From: a virus | Direction: 5' to 3' (one strand) | Virus record (IMG/VR): IMGVR_UViG_3300030328_005162 | Span: 1 to 46,707 of that record | DNA: 46,707 nucleotides | Shown here: piece after piece, positions 40,650 to 46,707 of the stretch | Numbering within the stretch: position 1 is the first letter of the stretch | Layout: every line of letters starts with the position of its first letter | Notes under the pieces: model-generated | Told to the model about the DNA's origin: nothing | Databases searched by the model: none | The model's input: only the letters and a program-made list of their open reading frames with translations | Program-made: the position numbers and the translations under genes

Positions 40650-41666
40650 TTAAAAGTCATCCTCAAGGGAACCAGATTGTTGATATTCCCTTACGCGACG
40701 CTCAAAAAAGTTACCCATCGCTTGAACATCAACCACTTCCCCTAACCAAGGGAAGGGATTTTTATCACTAGGGAAACGATATTCAAGTCCGATACCTTCT
40801 AATCTGCGGTTACCAATATAGTGCATATAATCTACAAACATGTCGGCATTTAAACCTAAAATACCTCGCGGCAACACGTCTTTGGCGTAAGTTATTTCAA
40901 GCTCTACAGCTTTCTTGATCCACTCAGTGATTTCTTCTTGGAAGGCTTTTGACCAGAGTTTTGGATTTTGTTCAATGATCTGATTTATAGCGTAAGTGCC
41001 GAATTGAATATGAGAACTCTCGTCGCGCAGAGTGTATTTGATTTGATCAGCAATACCTTGCATTTTGTTTTGCCGCCCTAAAGCTAAAAGCATGGCAAAC
41101 CCGCTAAAGAAAAATATCCCTTCGCATACAATCCAGTAAGTAATAAAATTTCTTAAAATTTCTTTTTTACCTTCTTGAGTATGAGGGTTGAAGTCTGGCC
41201 TGCTCAAGTCAGTCGTTATTTCCATTAAGAAGTCGTCCTTGGCTTTAATAGAAGGTATGTTTATGTAAGCTTGAAATACTTCATCTATTTTAAGATCCAA
41301 AGAATCGCAAACATAAACAATAGTAAGATTATGAAGGCTCTCCTCAAACGCTTGTCGTAAAATATACTGGCGACACTCAGCATCAGTAATGTAGCGAAAG
41401 CCACTGAGAAGAAGATTATTACCAACAAGAGATTCGCTGCCAGCAAAAAACCCAAGCGAACGTTTAACCAAAAGTTTTTCATCGTCTGTTATTTCTCCAT
41501 TTTTCCATTGTTTAATATCTTCCGCCATAGAGATCTCAGTTGGCATCCAATTGTTTGCACAACCTTTTATAAATAGATCCCATGCAGTTTTATGTTTATG
41601 AGGTAAAATACAGTTTACCCCCGCTATATCTTTTCCTAGTATTTGTCCTGTTTTTGAATCACTCAT
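40650..41666 (-). CDS. nrdB: Ribonucleotide reductase beta subunit, class Ic-like
   Basis: A 338-residue R2 subunit that supplies the oxidising equivalent to NrdA for making dNDPs. Metal ligands are E78 (in FFAGSESLVGNN), E109 and H112 (AFEESLH), E182 (IVCEG), and E216 and H219 (RDESSH). The first ligand is Glu, not the Asp of tyrosyl-radical enzymes, and the site four residues after H112, where the radical Tyr (or Phe in Chlamydia) sits, is I116. Both features and the SESLVGNN wording fit class Ic enzymes with a Mn/Fe cofactor. The C-terminus SLEDDF is the usual NrdA-docking tail. The start overlaps the glycosyltransferase gene by 8 bp. Fe-S chemistry and a Y-radical are not expected. Confidence 0.97.
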   Translation of the reverse strand: MSDSKTGQILGKDIAGVNCILPHKHKTAWDLFIKGCANNWMPTEISMAEDIKQWKNGEITDDEKLLVKRSLGFFAGSESLVGNNLLLSGFRYITDAECRQYILRQAFEESLHNLTIVYVCDSLDLKIDEVFQAYINIPSIKAKDDFLMEITTDLSRPDFNPHTQEGKKEILRNFITYWIVCEGIFFFSGFAMLLALGRQNKMQGIADQIKYTLRDESSHIQFGTYAINQIIEQNPKLWSKAFQEEITEWIKKAVELEITYAKDVLPRGILGLNADMFVDYMHYIGNRRLEGIGLEYRFPSDKNPFPWLGEVVDVQAMGNFFERRVREYQQSGSLEDDF

Positions 41667-42426
41667 TTGGCGTATAATAATTTGATTGTAGTTTTAAATT
41701 TCCCATGTAGGTATTGAATCCTCGATGGCCTAAACTGATATCGGTTACAACGCTTATTTCTCCACCTATAGATTTCCAAAGTTTGCAAAAGCCATAATCT
41801 TCGCTTTCATACTTTTTAGTTTTTGGATTGACTTCACAGCGAAAAATGTCATAAAAATTATCTCCAGCATCCACATAGCCATCAATATCGTTTGTATATT
41901 TTATATCAGGTCTAGCTGCGATTATCTTTTCTATACATTCGCGCTTTATAAGCATGAATCCAGTAGCGGCATATTTGGCCTGCACTATATTTTCTTCTTT
42001 CGCTTTCTTAAGTTCTTCGTAATCTATCTCTGTAGAAAAGTCAGTAGCTAGGTGTCTCCAGTATTCAGGCATCTTACCAGTAGAAGCCATTAGTTCTATT
42101 TTTTGTCCATTAAAATATTTTTTTGGATATACTCCAACCGCTACATCTTTATCAGCCTCGATAAGTTTCATTACGTCGAAGGCTGAAAATTGAGTATCGG
42201 TATCAATAAATAACAAATGGGTATAATCTTTATTAAGCATGAAAGCTACAGAGGCGTTTCGCGCCCTACTGATTAAACTTTCAAACCATATAGAACGTAG
42301 CCCTATCTTAATATCTTTTTGTCTACATACAGACATGAGGTCGATGGTGCTCATCATATAATCAGAATGAACCATTCCGGTATATCCAATTACAGGATAA
42401 AATATATTAACTTTACTGTAATCCAT
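41659..42426 (-). CDS. GT-A type glycosyltransferase between nrdA and nrdB
   Basis: A 255-residue glycosyltransferase of the GT2-like (GT-A) class. It carries SRARNASVAFML (residues ~53-64), the DxD metal and nucleotide-sugar motif in FIDTDTQF (D75, D77), VGVYPKK (~97), an E-D-Y-x-F-C segment, and LGHRG near the end. This layout occurs in phage-encoded transferases that glycosylate DNA, proteins or host surface sugars; the acceptor here is unknown. It is wedged between the two reductase subunits, overlapping nrdA by one base (TAATG) and nrdB by 8 bp, so all three proteins are made from one message. No membrane segment is evident. Confidence 0.85.
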   Translation of the reverse strand: MDYSKVNIFYPVIGYTGMVHSDYMMSTIDLMSVCRQKDIKIGLRSIWFESLISRARNASVAFMLNKDYTHLLFIDTDTQFSAFDVMKLIEADKDVAVGVYPKKYFNGQKIELMASTGKMPEYWRHLATDFSTEIDYEELKKAKEENIVQAKYAATGFMLIKRECIEKIIAARPDIKYTNDIDGYVDAGDNFYDIFRCEVNPKTKKYESEDYGFCKLWKSIGGEISVVTDISLGHRGFNTYMGNLKLQSNYYTPNE

Positions 42427-44840
42427 TACTGACAGGCTTCACATGATTCAGGGTTTGCGATGGAACAGGCTATTTGTTCCTCCTTGGTATATTCTTTTTT
42501 TGTGGATTTCTCAACTTTGGAGGCTCCGCGGTTACGTAGATAGTAAGTAGTTTTTAAACCAGCTTCCCAAGCCGCCATATAAATATCATTTAAATATTTT
42601 AGGCTGGTGCCTTTGTTGTAAAGGTTAAATGAGATGCCTTGGTCAATCCATTTTTGCCTAGCTGCGTTACATTCAATTAATTTAAACATATCGCGATCAA
42701 AAGCAGTTTTATATTTTTCTTGATATTTTTTAGGAATGTCGAGAAGCATAACGTCGCCATCAACTTCTTTGACGGCTTCTGCTAATTGAGGACTCCATAA
42801 ACCTTCCTTTTTCATATCGTTTACAAACTGCTCATTAACAACGTAAAAGTTTCCACTCTTACATTCGTATACGAACATTACCGAGAAGTTCGGTTCGATG
42901 CTCTGCTCCACGCCGTTAATATAGCCAATAGTGGCAGTAGGAGCAATTGCCATAGTGTTACTATTTCTGATTCCATATTTTAAAATGTGTTCTCTTACTT
43001 TTTTCCAATCAAGTTTTCCCCGCACGGGTGACTTAGAAGATTTTTTTCTAAAATCTAACAAGTTGTTATAAGTATCGATTGGCAGTTTACCTTTTTCCCA
43101 CAACGAACCTGAGTAAGTTTTATAACTACCCCTTTCTTTAGCAAGTTCACTGGAAGAAAGAATCGCGTTGTAAGAAAAGAACTCTGTTAATTCATCTACA
43201 AACTTTACAGCTTTATCTGAATCATACTGGATATCCAAGATTTGCAAAACGTCATGAGTCGCCATCATTCCCAGCCCAATCGGACGATGTTGCATATTGG
43301 CATTCTCTGCTTCTTTAGTAGGATAGAAATTCAAATCAATGACATTATCCAAAAGCCGAATTGCAGTTTTAATTGTAGAGGCTAAAAGCTCTTTATTTAA
43401 TCCTCCATCTTTGAGGTGGTTTTTTAAGTTGACGCTTCCTAGGTTACAAACAGCAGTTTCTCCAATCTCTATTTTTTCTCCATCTTTATATTGAGATGGT
43501 TTTGTATGTAAGAGGATCTCGGTGCAAAGGTTGCTGGAATGAACCGTTCCTTGGTGCTGATTGCTATACCTGATATTAGATGGGTCTTTAAAAGTCACCC
43601 AAGGATGGGATGTCTCAAATAAAACTTTCAGCATTTTCTTCCAAAGCTCTTTAGCTTTTATTTTGCGGAAATTTTTCAAGTCTCCTTCCTCTGCTTTTTG
43701 ACAGTAATAATCGTAAGACTCCTTAAAGTCTTCCCCATAAGCCTCGTGCAATTCTCTACAATCGGAAGGGCAAAACATATACCAGTCAGCATCTTGCTTG
43801 ACTTTTTCCATAAAAAGATCAGGAACCCATGAAGCAGTATTCATGTCGTGACATCTGAGTCTTTCGTCCCCAGTGTTCCTCCGAAGATTAAGAAAATCCT
43901 CAAAGTCTAAATGCCAAGGTTCTAAATAAGCGCAGCCAGCGCCGGGTCTTTTGCCACCTTGGTTTACCGCGACAAGTGTGTCGTTGAGGATTTTGAGCCA
44001 TGGCACAAGACCTCCAGAAATCCCGTTTGTGCCTTTGATATAAGCCCCAGAAGCACGAAAATTAGTAACGTCAAAGCCAAGACCTCCGGCGTACTTACTT
44101 TTTCTGGCTTCTTGCCAGACCCCTTCGAATATTCCGTCGATGCTGTCATCAAATGTATTTAGGTAACACGAACTTAATTGAGAGTGAGTAGTTCCGCTAT
44201 TAAATAATGTAGGAGTGGATGGAGTGTAAAGCAGATTGCTAAACAGGTTGTAAAATTCAATTGCTCGTTCTTCTTTATTGTCTTCATTTAAAGCTAGGCC
44301 CATCGCGATCCTCATCCAGAACGCTTGGGGCGATTCGATTATCTTATTATTTATCCGAATAAAATATCTATCTATTAAAATTTGTAGTCCTAGATATTTA
44401 AATTTTTCGTCTCTGGATGGGTCGATGGCTTCTGATAGCTTTTTTAAATCATACTCTAAGAGCTTCTCATTTAAAATTTCATTCTTTACGAGTTTTTTTA
44501 CGCCTTGGACAAAAGATTTTTTATATTGTAAATCAAAAGTATCTGAATCTACACTTTCTCTAAAGACTTCCTTGTAAAGAGCATTGACAGCTAAAGCGGC
44601 GGCAACATTACTGTAATTTGGCTCTTTTTCTATTTTGGCCCGAGCTGACAAAATTAAGGCTTCATCAATTTCTTTTGTAGTGATCTTATCGTAAAGCTGT
44701 AATTGAGCATCAAGTATCACCTCGCTAGCAGATACATTATTGCCATCAATACCTGCGCAAGCTCGATAAACGCATTTGTTTATCTTTTCTACGTCAAATT
44801 CTTCTAATTTTCCGTTCCTTTTTTTTACTTTTATTTCCAT
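42426..44840 (-). CDS. nrdA: Ribonucleotide reductase alpha subunit, class I
   Basis: An 804-residue catalytic subunit that reduces ribonucleoside diphosphates to deoxy forms. Residues 1-~92 form one ATP-cone for allosteric control. Catalytic residues are clear: C225 (SSCYLNTF), N437, C439 and E441 (NLCTEI), C465 (AVCNLGSVNL), the Tyr pair Y766/Y767 (KTTYYLRNRG), and the C-terminal redox cysteines C800 and C803 in SCEACQ. The length and order are those of a complete, functional class I enzyme; no intein or intron is seen. It partners with the class Ic-like NrdB encoded two genes downstream. A short hairpin plus T-run lies 10 bp before the ATG and may regulate entry into the gene. Confidence 0.98.
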   Translation of the reverse strand: MEIKVKKRNGKLEEFDVEKINKCVYRACAGIDGNNVSASEVILDAQLQLYDKITTKEIDEALILSARAKIEKEPNYSNVAAALAVNALYKEVFRESVDSDTFDLQYKKSFVQGVKKLVKNEILNEKLLEYDLKKLSEAIDPSRDEKFKYLGLQILIDRYFIRINNKIIESPQAFWMRIAMGLALNEDNKEERAIEFYNLFSNLLYTPSTPTLFNSGTTHSQLSSCYLNTFDDSIDGIFEGVWQEARKSKYAGGLGFDVTNFRASGAYIKGTNGISGGLVPWLKILNDTLVAVNQGGKRPGAGCAYLEPWHLDFEDFLNLRRNTGDERLRCHDMNTASWVPDLFMEKVKQDADWYMFCPSDCRELHEAYGEDFKESYDYYCQKAEEGDLKNFRKIKAKELWKKMLKVLFETSHPWVTFKDPSNIRYSNQHQGTVHSSNLCTEILLHTKPSQYKDGEKIEIGETAVCNLGSVNLKNHLKDGGLNKELLASTIKTAIRLLDNVIDLNFYPTKEAENANMQHRPIGLGMMATHDVLQILDIQYDSDKAVKFVDELTEFFSYNAILSSSELAKERGSYKTYSGSLWEKGKLPIDTYNNLLDFRKKSSKSPVRGKLDWKKVREHILKYGIRNSNTMAIAPTATIGYINGVEQSIEPNFSVMFVYECKSGNFYVVNEQFVNDMKKEGLWSPQLAEAVKEVDGDVMLLDIPKKYQEKYKTAFDRDMFKLIECNAARQKWIDQGISFNLYNKGTSLKYLNDIYMAAWEAGLKTTYYLRNRGASKVEKSTKKEYTKEEQIACSIANPESCEACQ

Positions 44841-44849
44841 GTTGGTAGA

Positions 44850-44876
44850 AAAAAATACACCTCTAATTAGGTGTGT
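44850..44876 (-). terminator. Weak terminator or attenuator before nrdA
   Basis: On the minus strand a 6-bp stem (ACACCT, AATTAG loop, AGGTGT) is followed by A and seven Ts, ending 10 nt before the nrdA ATG. The stem is short and AT-moderate, so termination may be partial. Confidence 0.5.
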
Positions 44877-44878
44877 GA

Positions 44879-44895
44879 GTCACTTTAGTTGTGAC
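44879..44895 (-). other. Hairpin upstream of the nrdA terminator-like element
   Basis: GTCAC and GTGAC arms with a 7-nt loop, 4 nt from the terminator-like hairpin. The two tandem hairpins form most of the 71-bp gap before nrdA; no alternative pairing was computed. Confidence 0.35.
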
Positions 44896-44911
44896 GGGGT
44901 GCGTGGTCAAG

Positions 44912-45079
44912 TTATTTTTCCACTATTTCTAGTTTCTCTTTTGTTTTTTTTTGAAGGTTGGATAAATATTTTTTAGCCTCTTTTAATCCTTCTTCAGTAT
45001 AAGGGAACGCTCCATAAGACCATTTTTTTTGAGAAGACTCTATCAAATAATACCTTTTATTTTTTTTGTTTTTTGGCAT
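44912..45079 (-). CDS. 55-residue hypothetical protein
   Basis: A short gene overlapping the end of the upstream coiled-coil gene by 23 bp. It starts MPKNKKNKRYYLIESSQKKW and carries YGAFPYTEEGLKEAKKYL before a charged end. The pattern (basic start, an S-x-x-x-x-W-x-Y-G-x-F-P-Y turn, then a helix) is one I have seen in short accessory proteins of phages, without known function. Reading frame, codon use and the tight junction support a real gene. It is the last gene before the hairpins that precede nrdA. Confidence 0.65.
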   Translation of the reverse strand: MPKNKKNKRYYLIESSQKKWSYGAFPYTEEGLKEAKKYLSNLQKKTKEKLEIVEK

Positions 45080-45386
45080 GCTTGTCCAGAGTAGTTATTA
45101 TTTTTTCTTCAAGTTCTAAAATTGAATCTTCCAATTGATCCAGCTGACTGTTTTCAAAATTAATTCGGCTCATTAATCGCGAAGCGTCCTTCATTAATGC
45201 TTTATATTTTACCTCACAAATTTCGTCGCTTTCGAAAACGCTTTCGGTCTCAAACTCGTCCATTTTTTTGAAAACCATGTCCGCTTTCTTTTCCCAAAAC
45301 TCTATACTTTTACAGCACAGCTCAATGGAATCTATGAGACTTTCTTTTTCTTTTAGTAATTTAGAGAGAGCTTTATCTATTTTCAT
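45057..45386 (-). CDS. Coiled-coil hypothetical protein
   Basis: A 109-residue, helical, highly charged protein (LLKEKESLIDSIELCC, then ENSQLDQLEDSILELEEKII) with two adjacent cysteines near residue 25. No family recognised. The heptad-like pattern suggests an oligomeric coiled coil. It overlaps the genes on both sides (14 bp at the start, 23 bp at the end), so it belongs to a run of small co-translated accessory genes upstream of nrdA. Confidence 0.6.
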   Translation of the reverse strand: MKIDKALSKLLKEKESLIDSIELCCKSIEFWEKKADMVFKKMDEFETESVFESDEICEVKYKALMKDASRLMSRINFENSQLDQLEDSILELEEKIITTLDKHAKKQKK

Positions 45387-45564
45387 TTTTTAAAATATCT
45401 CTTACTATTTTTAATTTATTGGTCATAAAACTCTCCCCCGGATTTTTTAACGGATCTTTAGCTTTCGCTTGGGCGTCTTGCCATATCGATGCCTCAACTA
45501 ATTGATCTAAAAGTCCCGTAATTTGGTCATGCTTCTTTTGTGTTAATATGACGTCGTTGGTCAT
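45373..45564 (-). CDS. Small hypothetical protein
   Basis: A 63-residue protein of unknown function (ILTQKKHDQITGLLDQLVEA at the start, then KNPGESFMTNKLKIVRDILK). No membrane segment or known motif. It starts 11 nt after the preceding gene and overlaps the next by 14 bp. Its role can only be guessed as accessory to the early region. Confidence 0.55.
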   Translation of the reverse strand: MTNDVILTQKKHDQITGLLDQLVEASIWQDAQAKAKDPLKNPGESFMTNKLKIVRDILKNENR

Positions 45565-45575
45565 TTAAAAAAATA

Positions 45576-45770
45576 CTATTTAAAAAGTAAAAATTTGTCA
45601 AATTCAATTTCGTTCCAAGTCGCTGATGCTGAAGACTTTCGGTGCTGGGAGTGGCACACGGCCATGCGTTGTTTAGGATCTTTATATTCTGAGTTCATTA
45701 CTGGACTAGCCATGCAAGAATTAATAAAGTCTTCTTTTTGCTGGCCTTTTTTCGGCGTTGGAAGCGGCAT
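45576..45770 (-). CDS. Small protein with PxPKKGQxKxDFI...CM motif
   Basis: A 64-residue protein. The PTPKKGQQKEDFINSCM...KDPKQRMAVCHSQ pattern (two cysteines in CM and AVCHSQ context) is a recurring short domain in phages, often found as the C-terminal part of larger structural or protease genes or alone, with no proven function. Its start codon is the end of GTGTAATTATTAATATG, directly after the T-run of the Hsp20 terminator. That supports this start over any other. An antisense frame covers the same bases and is judged a shadow. Confidence 0.65.
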   Translation of the reverse strand: MPLPTPKKGQQKEDFINSCMASPVMNSEYKDPKQRMAVCHSQHRKSSASATWNEIEFDKFLLFK

Positions 45771-45784
45771 ATTAATAATTACAC
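45771..45784 (-). promoter_or_regulatory. GTGTAAT-type promoter, 14 nt before start codon
   Basis: GTGTAATTATTAATATG on the minus strand, starting at 45784 immediately after a terminator T-run and ending in the ATG of the downstream gene. No room exists for a ribosome binding site. Confidence 0.5.
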
Positions 45785-45809
45785 AAAAAAACCGGGCCGA
45801 AGCCCGGTT
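45785..45809 (-). terminator. Rho-independent terminator after hsp20-like gene
   Basis: On the minus strand, 8-bp GC-rich stem (AACCGGGC with GCCCGGTT), TTCG tetraloop and a run of seven Ts. It ends the transcript that includes the Hsp20 gene. Confidence 0.92.
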
Positions 45810-45821
45810 CTTTAAACCCTT

Positions 45822-46178
45822 TTATTTAATTTTTATTTCTTTAGGTTTATGTCTGTTTTTCTTTTTGAATATTAGCCTAAATATCCCATTTTTTAAGGAT
45901 GCATCAGCCGTAGCTGGGTCGGCTTTATCGGGGATATAGTAAGTTTGTCCAAACTTTACCTCTTTCCCTCTTCGTGTGGTTTTACCTTGTAGGTTGAGGT
46001 GCCCAGCAGCTTCAATGTTGACTTTAACATCTTCTTTCGCGAAACCGGGCATTTCTACCTCAAATACATAATCCCCGTTTTCCTCCACGAAAACAGGGTC
46101 TAAACTATTTTGAATTTCGTTAAATAATGGCGTTGCTATATCAAGCAAGCCCCTTCCAAATGTGTCATGTAAATACAT
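45822..46178 (-). CDS. Small heat-shock protein Hsp20 (alpha-crystallin)
   Basis: A 118-residue Hsp20-type holdase that keeps unfolding proteins soluble. The alpha-crystallin domain covers residues ~30-105: DYVFEVEMPGFAKEDVKVNI, the turn region, QTYYIPDKADP, then ASLKNGIFRLIF (the usual A-x-x-x-x-G-V-L motif with I-F in place of V-L). The C-terminal EIKIK tail resembles the I-x-I docking motif. Hsp20 genes are known in large marine phages, where they may protect virion assembly. Start at 46178; no clear ribosome binding site. A terminator follows 13 nt after the stop. Confidence 0.92.
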   Translation of the reverse strand: MYLHDTFGRGLLDIATPLFNEIQNSLDPVFVEENGDYVFEVEMPGFAKEDVKVNIEAAGHLNLQGKTTRRGKEVKFGQTYYIPDKADPATADASLKNGIFRLIFKKKNRHKPKEIKIK

Positions 46179-46208
46179 GCCATAGAATTAGCAGAGGGCG
46201 TGCCAAGA

Positions 46209-46265
46209 TGTCTCAGTGTGTTTTTTCTTAGGAAAAAGGCTTTTTTCTTTAATAAACGTGAGACA
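46209..46265. repeat. Inverted repeat in gap before hsp20-like gene
   Basis: TGTCTCA at 46209 and TGAGACA at 46259, with a 43-nt loop that itself holds an A/T-rich hairpin (GGAAAAAGGCTTTTTTC). It fills most of the 93-bp gap upstream of the Hsp20 gene and might act as a weak terminator or processing site. Confidence 0.35.
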
Positions 46266-46271
46266 CTAGGG

Positions 46272-46493
46272 TCAAATAGTTTCGTATGAGAGTGAGCGGA
46301 TGTCGTACATTGACACTATCTCAGTTTGTAGAGGGTTTTCGAATTTAGATATTTCAAAATATTCTTCATCGACAACCTTTTCAACTTTACCCCTCCATGT
46401 TGAGCCTTCCTTGCAGACAACCTGCACTTCTGCACCAACCATTTTTGAGTTGAATGAGATAATTTCCGCTTGGGAAGTGTTACTGCGTTGCAT
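46272..46493 (-). CDS. Small beta-barrel (Sm/SH3-like) hypothetical protein
   Basis: A 73-residue protein using the ATG at 46493, 7 nt after the dUTPase stop; a longer start at 46550 would overlap dUTPase by 50 bp and is disfavoured. The core (GAEVQVVCKEGSTWRGKVEK, then EYFEISKF, VSMYDIRSL) alternates beta strands with a turn in the way of Sm-like or SH3-like barrels, reminiscent of Hfq-type wording (G-x-x-V-x-V...G-x-x-W-x-G-x-V). RNA or protein binding is possible. Family not established. Confidence 0.5.
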   Translation of the reverse strand: MQRSNTSQAEIISFNSKMVGAEVQVVCKEGSTWRGKVEKVVDEEYFEISKFENPLQTEIVSMYDIRSLSYETI

Positions 46494-46500
46494 ATCTAAG

Positions 46501-46707
46501 TTACTCTCCAGAACTACCAAAACCTTTTTCTCCTCTTTTTGATTCTTCAAGAGAGGCTACTGGTCTCCATGTGGCTTCATGACATTTCTCAATAATTAAT
46601 TGAGCTATTCTGTCACCCGGCTTGATATCGATTTTATTTACTGATCCAAACATTGCTTCAAAAGCGTTAGGTTTTAGATTATACCCTTCAAAACTAAAAT
46701 TTATCAA
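46501..46707 (-). CDS. dut: dUTPase, partial (5' end outside the window)
   Basis: The C-terminal 68 residues of a trimeric dUTP pyrophosphatase, which removes dUTP and supplies dUMP for dTMP synthesis. Visible are motif IV (KPGDRIAQLIIEK) and motif V (RGEKGFGSSG), the P-loop-like tail that closes over dUTP. The sequence before motif IV (FSFEGYNLKPNAFEA) belongs to a longer middle part than in short bacterial enzymes. The frame is open to the end of the window, so the true start is beyond base 46707. It fits with the reductase and pyrophosphatase genes on the same strand. Confidence 0.92.
   Translation of the reverse strand: MINFSFEGYNLKPNAFEAMFGSVNKIDIKPGDRIAQLIIEKCHEATWRPVASLEESKRGEKGFGSSGE

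Noticed and set aside
45595-45939. 114-residue plus-strand open frame
   Set aside because: It lies antisense to the PxPKKGQ-type gene, crosses the terminator hairpin and runs into the Hsp20 gene. It has no promoter motif or ribosome binding site.
46494-46550. Longer start for the small beta-barrel gene
   Set aside because: It would overlap dUTPase by 50 bp; the ATG at 46493 lies 7 nt after the dUTPase stop.
1-46707. tRNA genes, CRISPR arrays, insertion sequences, integrase, attachment sites
   Set aside because: None seen on reading both strands; no gap is large enough for most of these. tRNA absence was not confirmed with a search tool.

Overview
This window looks like part of a large tailed-phage genome from an AT-rich environmental (probably marine) phage. 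Four things point that way: a giant tape measure gene, a complete lambda-type tail-tip gene set (M-L-K-I-J), a nucleotide-metabolism block (nrdA, nrdB, dut, inorganic pyrophosphatase), and very tight packing with many ATGA, TAATG or 0-3 nt gene junctions. The tail genes indicate a long, flexible, non-contractile (siphovirus-type) tail. I see no sheath, terminase, portal, capsid, integrase, tRNA, rRNA, CRISPR or insertion sequence here. No stretch longer than about 90 bp lacks a gene.

Layout. (1) 1-7343, plus strand: the 3' part of a very large tail fibre, then four small virion genes that probably form the head-tail connection and tail completion set. (2) 7406-12626, plus: two paralogous large tail-tube-like proteins, a strong terminator, then three genes in the position of tail-assembly chaperones. 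(3) 12658-19437, plus: a 2259-residue tape measure protein. (4) 19434-29927, minus: M, L, K, I, J homologues in lambda order but inverted relative to the tape measure, plus one extra gene. (5) 29992-36229, plus: three more proteins that look like distant tube-like paralogues, and a 1191-residue protein made of repeated IPT/TIG domains. A short divergent promoter region separates blocks 4 and 5. (6) 36226-38552, minus: a tightly coupled operon of pyrophosphatase, a hypothetical protein, a type IV pilin-like pseudopilin, a secreted GspC/PilP-like protein and an antitoxin-like (MbcA/ParS/Xre-C) protein. (7) 38569-40628: small genes including a DUF2589-like pair. (8) 40650-46707, minus: nrdB, a glycosyltransferase, nrdA, several small early-type genes, an Hsp20 chaperone and a partial dUTPase.

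The most unusual content is block 6. A phage-borne pseudopilin is translationally coupled to a secreted GspC/PilP-like protein and to an orphan toxin-binding antitoxin domain. This would be a sensible arrangement for remodelling or blocking a host pilus or secretion machine. Other strong signals are a repeated GTGTAATWW motif in front of about nine genes, three times exactly 14 nt before the start codon (possible leaderless late transcripts); a large domain inserted between the two cysteine pairs of the gpL iron-sulfur site; a class Ic-like NrdB with isoleucine at the radical position; and five tube-like paralogues.

Host: the GspC-like protein and the pseudopilin resemble those I associate with Verrucomicrobiota/PVC bacteria, and NrdB resembles the chlamydial class Ic enzyme. 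I therefore lean towards a PVC-group (perhaps verrucomicrobial) marine host. This is inference from remembered family patterns and was not tested by a search.
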